DNA of 15,126 nucleotides from an uncultured Sutterella sp. GTDB taxonomy: Bacteria > Pseudomonadota > Gammaproteobacteria > Burkholderiales > Burkholderiaceae_F. The notes below the pieces were generated by a model. It was given only the letters and a program-made list of their open reading frames with translations. It ran no database searches and was not told the origin of the DNA. Below are positions 7,168 through 15,058 of the stretch, one piece after another. Positions within the stretch are counted from its first letter, which is position 1; every line of letters begins with the position of its first letter. A program made the position numbers and the translations under genes. The stretch lies in assembly GCA_934249275.1 (NCBI GenBank), contig CAKQKT010000040.1:1-15126 (forward strand). The letters run 5' to 3'.

Positions 7168-7956
7168 ATGAGTGTAACGACTGATCCAAGACGATTCGGG
7201 GGCGTGGGCCGTCTTTTCGGCGAAGAGGGAGCCAGACGTCTCGCGAGTGCACATGTGGTCGTGGTGGGACTTGGCGGCGTCGGCAGCTGGGCCGTTGAGG
7301 CTTTGGTGCGCACATTCGTGGGGCGCATCACTCTCATTGACGGCGATGATGTGGCGTTGTCCAATACGAACCGTCAATTGCCTGCTTTTGAAGGTGCTTA
7401 CGGTCGTGCAAAGGCCGAGGTACTCAAGGAGCGCTGTTTGCTCATCAATCCTGAGTGTCGCGTTGATGTGAGAAAAGCCTTTGTGACGCCGGAGAATGCA
7501 GCGGACGTCATCCCGACGGACTGCGACTGGCTGATCGATTGCATTGACGATCTCAAGGGCAAGGCCGCGCTTCATGCAGCTGCCCGACGCATGGGCGTGA
7601 GGACGGTTTGTGCCGGCGGCGCCGGTGCCAGAACCGATGCCTCGTACATCGAGGTCGCAGATCTTGCGCGTGTAAAGGGCGATCCGCTTCTCGGAAAGCT
7701 TCGAACCATTCTTAGAAAGGAATACGGCTTCCCTGCAGGGGCGGCCGACGGGCGCTCCAAGCTTTTCGGCATTCCGGCTGTATACAGCACGGAGCCTCTT
7801 CGCCAGCCGGGTGCCGACAGTCTTGAAGCTATCGGCGCCGATCCCGGAACCCGCATTGGTTTTGGCTCATGCGTCGCCGTTACGGGATCTGCCGGCCTGC
7901 GTTTGGCAGGAATTGTGATCAATGAGATTGTAGGTTCGAAAAACACGGCGGACTGA
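7168..7956 (+). CDS. tcdA: TcdA (CsdL), tRNA threonylcarbamoyladenosine dehydratase
   Basis: E1/ThiF-like enzyme that uses ATP to cyclise t6A at position 37 of ANN-decoding tRNAs to ct6A. The 262-aa product has the nucleotide-binding GLGGVGSWA at 34-42, IDGDDV at 57-62 with NTNRQ following at 66-70, and Lys82 in the adenylation region. WLIDCIDDLKGKAAL lies at 121-135 and GGAGARTD at 150-157, and the C-terminal hydrophobic GFGSCVAVTGSAGL segment is at 231-244. The overall order closely follows E. coli TcdA (268 aa), and the CxxC zinc cysteines of ThiF/MoeB are absent, as expected for TcdA. I start it at the ATG at 7168, with AAAGG (7158-7162) five bases upstream; a TTG at 7144 is in frame but has no such support. 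A 6-bp GC hairpin (7947-7963) overlaps the stop codon but lacks a T run. Confidence 0.93.
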   Translation: MSVTTDPRRFGGVGRLFGEEGARRLASAHVVVVGLGGVGSWAVEALVRTFVGRITLIDGDDVALSNTNRQLPAFEGAYGRAKAEVLKERCLLINPECRVDVRKAFVTPENAADVIPTDCDWLIDCIDDLKGKAALHAAARRMGVRTVCAGGAGARTDASYIEVADLARVKGDPLLGKLRTILRKEYGFPAGAADGRSKLFGIPAVYSTEPLRQPGADSLEAIGADPGTRIGFGSCVAVTGSAGLRLAGIVINEIVGSKNTAD

Positions 7957-8038
7957 ATCCGCCTAAAATGAAAATAATACGCGCCGCTCCGTTTGGGGGG
8001 ACGCCATGGAAAAACAGAGTAAAAAGGATTTCAACATC

Positions 8039-8473
8039 ATGTACAAGCGCATTCTTGTTCCTACCGACGGCACTCAGATGTCGGAAAAGGCTGTTGAGGG
8101 TGCTGCCCGCTTTGCCAAGTCTCTCGGCGCTTCGATCGTGCTTATCACTGTTGTGGAGCCGTATTCCTACACGAATCTTTCAGAATATCGTCCGGAATCG
8201 ATTGAACAGTACGACGAGCGTGTGACTGCCGAGGCGGAAGACCGTCTGGCCGATGCCAAGCAGCGCTGCGACAAGATCGGCGTGCCCGCAACGACTCTCA
8301 TGGTGAAGAGCTTCTCGCCTGCTGAAGCGATCATCGAGCAGTCCAAGAAGCATGATTGCGATGTCGTGTTCATGGCCAGCCACGGCCGTCAGGGGTTTGC
8401 CGCCGTTCTTCTGGGTTCTGAAACCCAGAAGGTGCTCACGCACTCCCAGATCCCCGTCATGGTTTATCGCTGA
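8039..8473 (+). CDS. Single-domain universal stress protein (UspA family)
   Basis: Cytoplasmic Usp protein of 144 aa, the usual single-domain length. It opens with MYKRILVPTDGT and ends with the nucleotide-loop region ASHGRQGF..LLGSETQKVL (113-133) followed by the last strand IPVMVYR. The ATP motif has Ala113 where the first Gly usually is, while G116, G126 and S127 are kept; this is a common variant among UspA-like proteins. I prefer the ATG at 8039 (AAAGGA at 8023-8028, ten bases upstream) because the family begins with this residue. An ATG at 8006, preceded by a run of six G, would add 11 polar residues. It follows tcdA after 82 bases in the same direction and may be cotranscribed. Confidence 0.9.
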   Translation: MYKRILVPTDGTQMSEKAVEGAARFAKSLGASIVLITVVEPYSYTNLSEYRPESIEQYDERVTAEAEDRLADAKQRCDKIGVPATTLMVKSFSPAEAIIEQSKKHDCDVVFMASHGRQGFAAVLLGSETQKVLTHSQIPVMVYR

Positions 8474-8477
8474 TCGG

Positions 8478-8518
8478 AAGTTGTTCCCGGAGCGAAGGAT
8501 CGTTTGCCGGGATAACTT
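8478..8518 (+). other. Hairpin directly after the single-domain usp gene
   Basis: TTCCCGG-type 5' arm 8478-8490 pairs with 8507-8518 (about 12 pairs, one bulged T, one G-T) around a 16-base loop. It starts five bases after the usp stop codon. It has no T run, so it is not a classic terminator; an mRNA 3'-end stabiliser or processing site is possible. Confidence 0.35.
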
Positions 8519-8536
8519 CTGTACAATTTCGACGCA

Positions 8537-8563
8537 ACGGCCGGCGACTTTGCCGCCGGTTGT
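8537..8563 (+). other. Second GC-rich hairpin ahead of the hypothetical gene
   Basis: CCGGCG (8541-8546) pairs with CGCCGG (8554-8559), extended by two G-T and two Watson-Crick pairs to about ten pairs with a 7-base loop. The T tract that follows is weak. It lies in the 147-base gap 8474-8620, just after a TACAAT box (8522-8527) that could be a -10 element without a recognisable -35. Confidence 0.3.
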
Positions 8564-8620
8564 CTAATTGATTGAACTATGATGCCGCGGCCTGATGTCT
8601 GCGGCCATTCGGAGAGCTTT

Positions 8621-9016
8621 ATGCCTGCACAGGACAGCATTGATGCGATGAAAACCCAGATGGATGCCGCCAACCTCTATCGTGAAGAAGTTGTGACGGA
8701 CCGCAAGATCGGCACCATCCACGTCTTGACGCCGATTCTCGATTCGGGCGATCGCGACATGAACCGCCCGATCCTTTTCTTAGGCGATACTCAGATCATG
8801 ACGCAGATGGGCCCGCTCCCGATCTCCTTTGAGATCAAGGCCGAAACGCTTGCTGAGGCTGTCGCCGGCTACGGCGAAGCCGCCAAGCAGGGCGTCCGCG
8901 ATACGATCGAAAAGCTTCAGGCCATGCGCCGTGAAGCTGCCAGCCAGATCGTCACGCCGGGCATGCCGGGCTTCCAGGCTCCGCCGGCAGCCGGCAGCGG
9001 CATTGCAATGCCCTGA
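8621..9016 (+). CDS. Hypothetical small cytoplasmic protein, family not recognised
   Basis: Predicted 131-aa soluble protein with no signal peptide or membrane segment. I do not recognise the family. Residues about 1-20 look helical, about 21-65 look like beta strands (KIGTIHVLTPIL, ILFLGDTQIMT, LPISFEIKA), and about 67-100 form a charged helix with repeated Ala (LAEAVAGYGEAAKQGVRDTI, then MRREAASQI). The last 25 residues are Pro/Gly/Ala-rich and probably flexible. The start at 8621 is supported by GGAGAG at 8611-8616; an ATG at 8579 is in frame but lacks a binding site. It ends 47 bases before the kinase-like gene, on the same strand, so the two may be cotranscribed. Its codon use looks like the neighbouring genes, which argues that it is a real gene. 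Confidence 0.75.
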   Translation: MPAQDSIDAMKTQMDAANLYREEVVTDRKIGTIHVLTPILDSGDRDMNRPILFLGDTQIMTQMGPLPISFEIKAETLAEAVAGYGEAAKQGVRDTIEKLQAMRREAASQIVTPGMPGFQAPPAAGSGIAMP

Positions 9017-9063
9017 CGAGATTGGAACAGGGGGCGCCGCCAGGCATCCCCTATAGAGAACAC

Positions 9064-9714
9064 ATGACTGCGCAACGGCCATTCACTCGTGCCGATCTGG
9101 CACGGGCCAAGACGAAGCTGCTGCACGACGGCCGTGTTGCCAACGCCGTTGTTTCGCGGGTGGAAATTGGGGGACGCTCCTGGACGGTGAAGGATTTTTC
9201 GTCACGGCCGTGGTGGGTTCGTGCCTTTATAGGACCGTTCCTGCTGAATCGCGAACTTTCGATTCTGGCGCGCTTGACGGGCGTCGACGGTGTTTCTCAG
9301 AAAGCCTTCCGCATTGACAGGGAGGCAATGGCCGTGCTCTTCATGGATGGCGAGAATGTCGGACGTAAGCCGGCTCTTGTCACTCCTGCATATCTTGAGG
9401 CGCTGGAGGCCTTGCTGCACACCATTCATGAGCGCAAGGTCGTGCACCTCGACGTGCGCGGCATGGGCAATGTGATGGTTCGTTCGGACGGCACTCCCGG
9501 TCTTATTGACTTCCAGGCTTCCCTCTATACGGGTTGGATGCCGTCATTTGTGCGGCGCTTCCTAGAGGACATCGATATGTCGGGAGCTTTCAAAAAATGG
9601 CTTCAGTTTCAGCCCGAAGCGATGGGTGAGGAGCGCCGCGGAGAGCTTGAGCGCATCAACCGTCTTCGCAGGTTCTGGATCTTCCGAGGGTACTTCGGTT
9701 TAAAGAGACGCTAG
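9064..9714 (+). CDS. RIO/LPS-kinase-like protein (protein-kinase fold)
   Basis: Small kinase-fold protein of 216 aa, resembling bacterial RIO1-like and lipopolysaccharide (WaaP/KdkA-type) kinases. Visible core residues are Lys43 in WTVKDF (the ATP-anchoring Lys), Glu64 in NREL (helix C partner), HLDVRGMGN at 128-136 (catalytic loop with Asp130) and Asp149 in LIDFQ (metal-binding DFG equivalent). Asp130 to Asn136 is six residues, one more than in the standard HRDxxxxN loop. The C-terminal third (about 160-216) is basic and aromatic (FWIFRGYFGLKRR), which could bind membrane or an acidic substrate. The start at 9064 is chosen because an upstream TTG at 9022 has no family support; the ribosome-binding site is weak (AGAG). 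The substrate is unknown: protein, lipid A core sugar and small molecule are all possible. A terminator follows. Confidence 0.75.
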   Translation: MTAQRPFTRADLARAKTKLLHDGRVANAVVSRVEIGGRSWTVKDFSSRPWWVRAFIGPFLLNRELSILARLTGVDGVSQKAFRIDREAMAVLFMDGENVGRKPALVTPAYLEALEALLHTIHERKVVHLDVRGMGNVMVRSDGTPGLIDFQASLYTGWMPSFVRRFLEDIDMSGAFKKWLQFQPEAMGEERRGELERINRLRRFWIFRGYFGLKRR

Positions 9715-9733
9715 CGCGGAAACTGTGCCCAGG

Positions 9734-9775
9734 AAAGGCTGCCGGGGATCGCATCAGACTCCCTGCGGCTTTTTT
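9734..9775 (+). terminator. Terminator after the kinase-like gene
   Basis: AAAGGCTGCCGGG (9734-9746) pairs with CCCTGCGGCTTTT (9761-9773) with two G-T pairs and one mismatch, and a run of six T (9770-9775) forms the 3' side. It closes the tcdA-usp-hypothetical-kinase run and precedes ettA by about 160 bases. Confidence 0.8.
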
Positions 9776-9797
9776 GTCGCCATTTTCTGCCGTTTCC

Positions 9798-9809
9798 GTT
9801 AAGATAGCG
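9798..9809 (+). promoter_or_regulatory. -10-like element GTTAAGATAGCG upstream of ettA
   Basis: TAAGAT (9800-9805) matches five of six -10 consensus positions. The same 12 bases occur on the minus strand at 14046-14057 upstream of the YecA-like gene, which suggests a shared promoter style. No good -35 box lies at the usual distance; TTGTCG at 9774-9779 is 20 bases away. The rest of 9776-9938 shows no gene. Confidence 0.3.
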
Positions 9810-9938
9810 GCACATTTCATGCGTCCGGCTTCCGCCGGTCCGCGCCTCATTTTCCCTTTATCAGTTCATGCACGATGTGTCCGGACGAGACCTGCGTTCT
9901 CCGGCCGCCGTCGTCATGCCCGGAGTAGTCACCAAACC

Positions 9939-11603
9939 ATGGCTCAGTATGTTTTTACGATGAACCGCGTCGGGAAGATTGTCCCGCCGAAGCGTCAGAT
10001 TCTTAAGGACATTTCCCTTTCGTTCTTCCCTGGCGCCAAGATCGGCGTCCTAGGCCTCAACGGCGCAGGCAAGTCCACGCTCCTCAAGATCATGGCGGGC
10101 GTTGACAAGGACATCGAAGGCGAAGCCATTCCGATGGCCGGCATCAACATCGGCTATCTGCCTCAGGAGCCGGCGCTGGATCCGGCCAAGACCGTGCGTG
10201 AAACCGTAGAGGAAGGCATGGGCGAGGTGATGCAGGCTCAGGAAAAGCTCAATGCCGTTTATGACGCTTATGCAGATCCCGATGCTGACTTCGATGCGCT
10301 TGCTGCCGAACAGGCCCGCCTTGAAGCCATCATTGCCGCCGCCGGCACGAATGTCGAGACCCAGATGGAAATTGCCGCCGACGCTCTTCGTCTGCCGCCT
10401 TGGGATGCCGTGATCGGCAACCTTTCCGGTGGTGAAAAGCGCCGTGTTGCTCTCTGCCGTCTGTTGCTTTCCCGCCCCGACATGCTTCTGCTTGACGAAC
10501 CGACCAACCATCTTGACGCTGAGTCCGTTGAGTGGCTTGAGCAGTTCCTGCATCGCTTCCCGGGAACCGTTGTTGCCGTGACCCATGACCGCTACTTCCT
10601 CGACAATGCGGCTGAATGGATTCTCGAGCTCGACCGCGGTGAGGGCATTCCTTGGAAGGGCAATTATTCCTCCTGGCTTGATCAGAAGGAAAAGCGCCTT
10701 GAAATTGAAAAGCGTCAGGAAGACGCCCGCATGAAGGCGGTCAAGCACGAGCTTGAATGGGTTCGCCAGAACCCGAAGGGCCGTCAGGCAAAGTCCAAGG
10801 CTCGCATTGCGCGCTTTGAAGAGCTTTCGAGCGTTGAATATCAGCAGCGCAACGAAACGAACGAGATTTTCATTCCTGTGGCCGAACGTCTGGGCAATGA
10901 TGTCATCGAGTTCAACCACGTCTCAAAGGGATTTGGCGATCGCCTCCTTATCGACGACTTGTCCTTCCGTATTCCGGCCGGCGCCATTGTGGGTGTTATC
11001 GGTCCGAACGGCGCCGGCAAGTCCACGCTCTTCAAGATGATCACCGGTCGCGAACAGCCCGACAGCGGCGAAATCAAGATCGGCACCACGGTGCAGCTTG
11101 CTGCCGTTGATCAGATGCGCGATTCGCTTCCGAATGACAAGACGGCTTTTGATGCCGTGGCTGACGGTCAGGATATTCTTCAGGTGGGCAAATTCACCAT
11201 GTCGAGCCGCGCCTATCTCGGCCGCTTCAACTTTAAGGGCGGTGATCAGCAGAAGCTCGTCGGCACGCTTTCGGGTGGTGAACGCGGCCGTTTGCATCTT
11301 GCAAAGACGCTGCTCGCCGGCGGCAATGTGCTTCTGCTTGACGAACCGTCGAACGACCTCGACGTTGAAACGCTTCGCGCTCTTGAGGAAGCTCTTCTCG
11401 AATTCGCCGGCTGTGCTCTTGTGACGTCTCATGACCGCTGGTTCCTTGACCGTATCGCGACGCACATCCTCGCTTTCGAAGGCGATTCCCGCGTTGTGTT
11501 CTTCGACGGAAACTACAACGAGTATGAAGCCGACAAGCGCCGTCGTCTCGGCGAAGAAGCTTGCCAGCCCAAGCGACTCCGCTTCAAGCCGCTCAAGCAC
11601 TGA
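9939..11603 (+). CDS. ettA: EttA, energy-dependent translational throttle protein (ABC-F ATPase)
   Basis: Soluble ABC-F protein that binds the ribosomal E site and gates entry into elongation according to the ATP/ADP ratio. The 554-aa product (E. coli EttA is 555) has two ABC domains. The first has Walker A GLNGAGKST at 39-47, signature LSGGE at 162-166 and Walker B with Glu187. The second has Walker A GPNGAGKST at 355-363, signature LSGGE at 444-448, Walker B with Glu469 and switch His498. A charged P-site tRNA-interaction linker lies between them (about 240-310). The C-terminal GNYNEYEADKRRRLGEE is diagnostic of EttA rather than Uup or YheS. I start at the ATG at 9939 (MAQYVFTMNRVGK, the family N-terminus). 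The frame is open upstream to 9774, but that stretch overlaps the terminator and promoter region. The stop codon overlaps the next start (TGATG), so the downstream tRNA-modification gene is probably translationally coupled. Confidence 0.97.
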   Translation: MAQYVFTMNRVGKIVPPKRQILKDISLSFFPGAKIGVLGLNGAGKSTLLKIMAGVDKDIEGEAIPMAGINIGYLPQEPALDPAKTVRETVEEGMGEVMQAQEKLNAVYDAYADPDADFDALAAEQARLEAIIAAAGTNVETQMEIAADALRLPPWDAVIGNLSGGEKRRVALCRLLLSRPDMLLLDEPTNHLDAESVEWLEQFLHRFPGTVVAVTHDRYFLDNAAEWILELDRGEGIPWKGNYSSWLDQKEKRLEIEKRQEDARMKAVKHELEWVRQNPKGRQAKSKARIARFEELSSVEYQQRNETNEIFIPVAERLGNDVIEFNHVSKGFGDRLLIDDLSFRIPAGAIVGVIGPNGAGKSTLFKMITGREQPDSGEIKIGTTVQLAAVDQMRDSLPNDKTAFDAVADGQDILQVGKFTMSSRAYLGRFNFKGGDQQKLVGTLSGGERGRLHLAKTLLAGGNVLLLDEPSNDLDVETLRALEEALLEFAGCALVTSHDRWFLDRIATHILAFEGDSRVVFFDGNYNEYEADKRRRLGEEACQPKRLRFKPLKH

Positions 11604-13258
11604 TGAGGGAATATGTCCGGCCGCAAGGCCAGACTGCCTGTGCGATGACCGTTCATCTGCTGACATCTGCAAAAAAGCCTCTGCTGGACTTCGTGCGGCA
11701 GAGGCTTTTGTCGATCGGTTCCCGGAGGCGGGATGCCGTGCTTGTACCTGTGAGCGAAGAGGATGCCGCAGCTGTGGCTGACATGCTGGGACTGGTGCTT
11801 CAGGATCGAGCATTTTCTTCAATGCCGGGGCTCCACGTTCTGTCGTGCGGCGGGACAAGGCTTGTCCTTGTTCGAGCGGATACGGCTTCGCAGGCTCTCC
11901 GGGAAATGACGACCGTTCCCGACATCCTCGTCTCGATGCCAGAGGATGTCAATGGCGGACTTCGTCGCTTTTTTTTGGGGAAAACACGTCTGGTCACCCC
12001 TTCTCCGCTCACGCGTGTTCCCGGATTTCTGGAGCCTGATGGTGAGGGGTGGCGGCTGCGAGGATGTCAGGCTGAAAAGCCGGTTGCTGACGCTTCTGAT
12101 CGTGTGCTGATTGTGGGAGCCGGGCTTGCTGGGGCTATGACGACGTGGGAATTGTCTTTGCGCGGCTGTCGGTCCGTTGTCGTTGATGCAGGATTCGTGC
12201 CGGGAAGCGGAGCGTCCGCTCTCTATGCCGGACTGATTCATCCTCATTGGCAGGCATCGGATTCGCCGCTCTTTCAGCTTACGCGTGCGGGCTTTGAGGC
12301 CATGACGCAGACATTGCCGGATTTTCCTGAGGCCTTCATTCCGACAGGTGTGGTGGATGCTGCATCGTCTGACGAGGAGTACGAAAAATGGCGGGAGGCC
12401 GCCGCTTCCGATCGTCCGGTGCATTTGCCGGAGGATTTTGCTTCGATGCTTGAGCGACAAGAGGCTTCGTCGAGAACGGGGCTCGAACTCTTGCGAGGCG
12501 GCTGGCTTTATCCGAAGGCAGGGCTCGTACATGCGGGACGCTTTGCAAGAAGTCTTTTGAAGGAAAGCGGTGCTGAAGTGCTGACGAATATGTCCGTGCG
12601 CCTTGCGAGACGAGACGGCATGTGGGAGGCGGTGAATGCTTCGGGCGCCATTGTTGCGAAAGCGTCTCGTGCGGTTGTGTGTGCTGCTTTGGAAACGCCT
12701 TCAGTGCTGGGATTGCCGCGTGAAACAATGGGGCTGAGTCCACTTTATGGACGCATATCGCTTCTTCGCGAAACGGATTTGTCGGAGTTGCGATGCGCGC
12801 TTACCGGCGACGGCTATGTTGCAAAAACGGAGGGGTTCTGCGCCGTGGGGGCGACGTACGAGCCTGGGGAAGCGCCCTGCGTGACGGTGAACGAGGCTCA
12901 CGAGCATAATCTTTCGACTTTCAACAAGCTTATGGGGTTGCGCCCGGATGTGTTGGCGTCGAGCTTTTATGAGGGCGTTCGGGCCGTGCCGGCAGATCGA
13001 ATGCCGCTGGCAGGCCGAGGCTGGACGACATCTGAGATTGACGGGCTTTCCTTCAAAGGGGTGCCGGAGGTCGGTTCGATTCCGCGCGCGGAGGGACTTT
13101 GGATTTGTGCGGGCTTTGGTTCGCGCGGGCTGACTTGGGGGCTGGCTTGTGCGCGGCATGTGGCGGCCGATGTGACGGGCGACATTCAGATGCTTCCGAA
13201 ATCGCTGGCAGTCAAGCTTGATCCCGCACGCTTTCTTCCCAAGCTTTTGGTCAAATGA
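11603..13258 (+). CDS. mnmC: MnmC-type FAD-dependent tRNA oxidoreductase with a degenerate N-terminal methyltransferase remnant
   Basis: Resembles the C-terminal half of MnmC, the FAD enzyme that oxidises cmnm5(s2)U34 to nm5(s2)U34 in tRNA wobble positions. Counting from 11603 (551 aa), the FAD domain starts near residue 167 with VGAGLAGAM (171-179). MnmC-like GGWLYPKAGL follows at 299-308, GSRGLTWG at 506-513, and the family tail ends in LDPARFLPKLL. The first 150 or so residues align by eye only with the later part of the MnmC methyltransferase half: MPGLHVLSCGG around 74-84 stands where E. coli has LPGCHRLLLDEG. The SAM-binding GFGTGLNF and the catalytic DGFAP motifs are missing. The methylation step is therefore probably lost or done by a separate enzyme. 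The start is uncertain: 11603 overlaps the ettA stop (TGATG), 11645 is an alternative, and neither has a clear ribosome-binding site. Confidence 0.82.
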   Translation: MREYVRPQGQTACAMTVHLLTSAKKPLLDFVRQRLLSIGSRRRDAVLVPVSEEDAAAVADMLGLVLQDRAFSSMPGLHVLSCGGTRLVLVRADTASQALREMTTVPDILVSMPEDVNGGLRRFFLGKTRLVTPSPLTRVPGFLEPDGEGWRLRGCQAEKPVADASDRVLIVGAGLAGAMTTWELSLRGCRSVVVDAGFVPGSGASALYAGLIHPHWQASDSPLFQLTRAGFEAMTQTLPDFPEAFIPTGVVDAASSDEEYEKWREAAASDRPVHLPEDFASMLERQEASSRTGLELLRGGWLYPKAGLVHAGRFARSLLKESGAEVLTNMSVRLARRDGMWEAVNASGAIVAKASRAVVCAALETPSVLGLPRETMGLSPLYGRISLLRETDLSELRCALTGDGYVAKTEGFCAVGATYEPGEAPCVTVNEAHEHNLSTFNKLMGLRPDVLASSFYEGVRAVPADRMPLAGRGWTTSEIDGLSFKGVPEVGSIPRAEGLWICAGFGSRGLTWGLACARHVAADVTGDIQMLPKSLAVKLDPARFLPKLLVK

Positions 13259-13265
13259 AAATTCA

Positions 13266-13300
13266 AAAGGGACGCTCCAAGGAGGATCGTCCCTTTATTT
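13266..13300. terminator. Bidirectional terminator between mnmC and the YecA-like gene
   Basis: AAAGGGACG (13266-13274) pairs perfectly with CGTCCCTTT (13288-13296) around a 13-base loop; T-rich bases follow (13294-13300) and A-rich bases precede. It lies 8 bases past the mnmC stop and 19 bases beyond the end of the convergent gene. Confidence 0.85.
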
Positions 13301-13318
13301 GATTAATGTTGAGGCTGA

Positions 13319-14014
<696 letters not shown>

Positions 14015-14045
14015 TTCTGAGGTTCCGGTTGGGGATTGATGATGG

Positions 14046-14057
14046 CGCTATCTTAAC
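14046..14057 (-). promoter_or_regulatory. -10-like element GTTAAGATAGCG upstream of the YecA-like gene
   Basis: On the minus strand TAAGAT (complement of 14050-14055) lies about 35 bases before the start at 14014. The same 12 bases precede ettA at 9798-9809. No convincing -35 box is seen. Confidence 0.35.
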
Positions 14058-14071
14058 AAAGCAAGGCATGG

Positions 14072-14112
14072 CCTGCATGAGTCCGGAGCCGTAACGGAAT
14101 CTTTCATGCAGG
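14072..14112. promoter_or_regulatory. 9-bp inverted repeat in the divergent yecA-like/uppP intergenic region
   Basis: CCTGCATGA (14072-14080) and TCATGCAGG (14104-14112) are perfect reverse complements separated by 23 bases. The spacing puts half-sites about three helical turns apart, so a looped operator or paired sites is possible; an RNA hairpin is the alternative. It lies in the 163-base gap 14015-14177. Confidence 0.45.
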
Positions 14113-14177
14113 GGGGATGGTGCAACATATCTGCGAGAATATGAAGCAATTTTTGAATTTCCAGCATGGGACGCACA

Positions 14178-15008
14178 ATGCTCGATTGGATTTATTTGCT
14201 TCAAGCCGCTTTTCTCGGTATCGTCGAGGGCTTGACTGAATTTCTGCCTGTCAGCTCAACAGGCCACTTGATCGTGGCAGCCGACCTGGTGGAATTTAAT
14301 AATGAGACATCGGACACTTTTGTTGTTGCCATTCAGGCCGGAGCAATTTTCGCGGTCTGCTGGTACTACAGAATGCGCATCATTCGAGTGCTTCGCGGTC
14401 TATTTTCGGATCCTGTTCAGCAACGTCTGGCCTTGAACACGATTGTGGCTTTCCTGCCGGCTGCCGCAATCGGCGTTTTGGTATCCGATCTGCTCAAGAC
14501 TTATCTGTTCAATCCGGTTACGGTGGCGGCCGCGCTTGTGGTGGGCGGATTCATCATTCTTTATGTCGAGCGCCGTCAGAAGAGGTTCGGCATCGAGCCG
14601 CGCGTAAAGGAAATGGACGACATGACTTGGAAGGATGCGCTTAAGGTCGGCATTGCTCAATGCTTTGCGATGATTCCCGGCACAAGCCGCTCGGGTGCCA
14701 CAATCATTGGCGGCTTGATCTTCGGCCTGTCGCGCAAGGCCGCTACTGAATTCTCATTCTTTCTCGCAATTCCGACTATTTTTGGTGCAACGGTCTGGGA
14801 CCTTTGGCAGTCGAGGGAGTTGATTGCCTCCGTCAATCTGCCGGGACTGGCGGTCGGGACGGTAGTTTCCTTCTTCTCTGCGCTTGTTGTCGTGCATTGG
14901 TTGATCCGGTTTGTTTCGCGGCACGACTTTCGAGGATTTGGATGGTACCGCATTATTTTTGGCGGCGTGATCCTTGTTACTTGGGCGACAGGTGTTGTTG
15001 AATGGTAA
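14178..15008 (+). CDS. uppP: UppP (BacA), undecaprenyl-diphosphatase
   Basis: Integral inner-membrane enzyme that dephosphorylates undecaprenyl pyrophosphate, recycling the lipid carrier for peptidoglycan, O-antigen and related polymers; extra copies can give bacitracin resistance. Counted from 14178 the protein has 276 aa with several hydrophobic helices. The first active-site motif is EGLTEFLPVSSTGH (17-30) and the second PGTSRSGATI (167-176). Glu17, Glu21 and His30 then carry the same numbers as in E. coli UppP, which supports this start. GGGA at 14168-14171 also lies six bases upstream. An in-frame ATG at 14166 has no binding site. It belongs to the BacA family, not the PAP2-type phosphatases. 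The gene is divergent from the YecA-like gene and ends at a strong terminator. Confidence 0.96.
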   Translation: MLDWIYLLQAAFLGIVEGLTEFLPVSSTGHLIVAADLVEFNNETSDTFVVAIQAGAIFAVCWYYRMRIIRVLRGLFSDPVQQRLALNTIVAFLPAAAIGVLVSDLLKTYLFNPVTVAAALVVGGFIILYVERRQKRFGIEPRVKEMDDMTWKDALKVGIAQCFAMIPGTSRSGATIIGGLIFGLSRKAATEFSFFLAIPTIFGATVWDLWQSRELIASVNLPGLAVGTVVSFFSALVVVHWLIRFVSRHDFRGFGWYRIIFGGVILVTWATGVVEW

Positions 15009-15020
15009 GAATAGGTTGAT

Positions 15021-15058
15021 AAAAAAAGCGCGTTCCTCCGAGAGGACGCGCTTTTTTT
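15021..15058. terminator. Strong terminator after uppP
   Basis: Stem 15027-15038 with 15042-15052 (about 11 pairs, one bulged T at 15033/15034), three-base loop, preceded by a run of A and followed by seven T (15052-15058). It can work in both directions. The remaining 15059-15126 holds only a 6-bp hairpin (GGGGAA 15076-15081 / TTCCCC 15089-15094) and no gene that I can support. Confidence 0.92.

Noticed and set aside
7947..7963. GGCGGA/TCCGCC hairpin over the tcdA stop codon as a terminator
   Set aside because: Only six pairs and no T run downstream on the plus strand.
9774..9938. 55-codon N-terminal extension of EttA
   Set aside because: The stretch covers the preceding terminator tail and a -10-like element; the EttA family begins at the ATG at 9939.
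10050..10919. Long minus-strand open frame inside ettA
   Set aside because: Antisense to the ABC domains, no family features; the plus-strand gene is certain.
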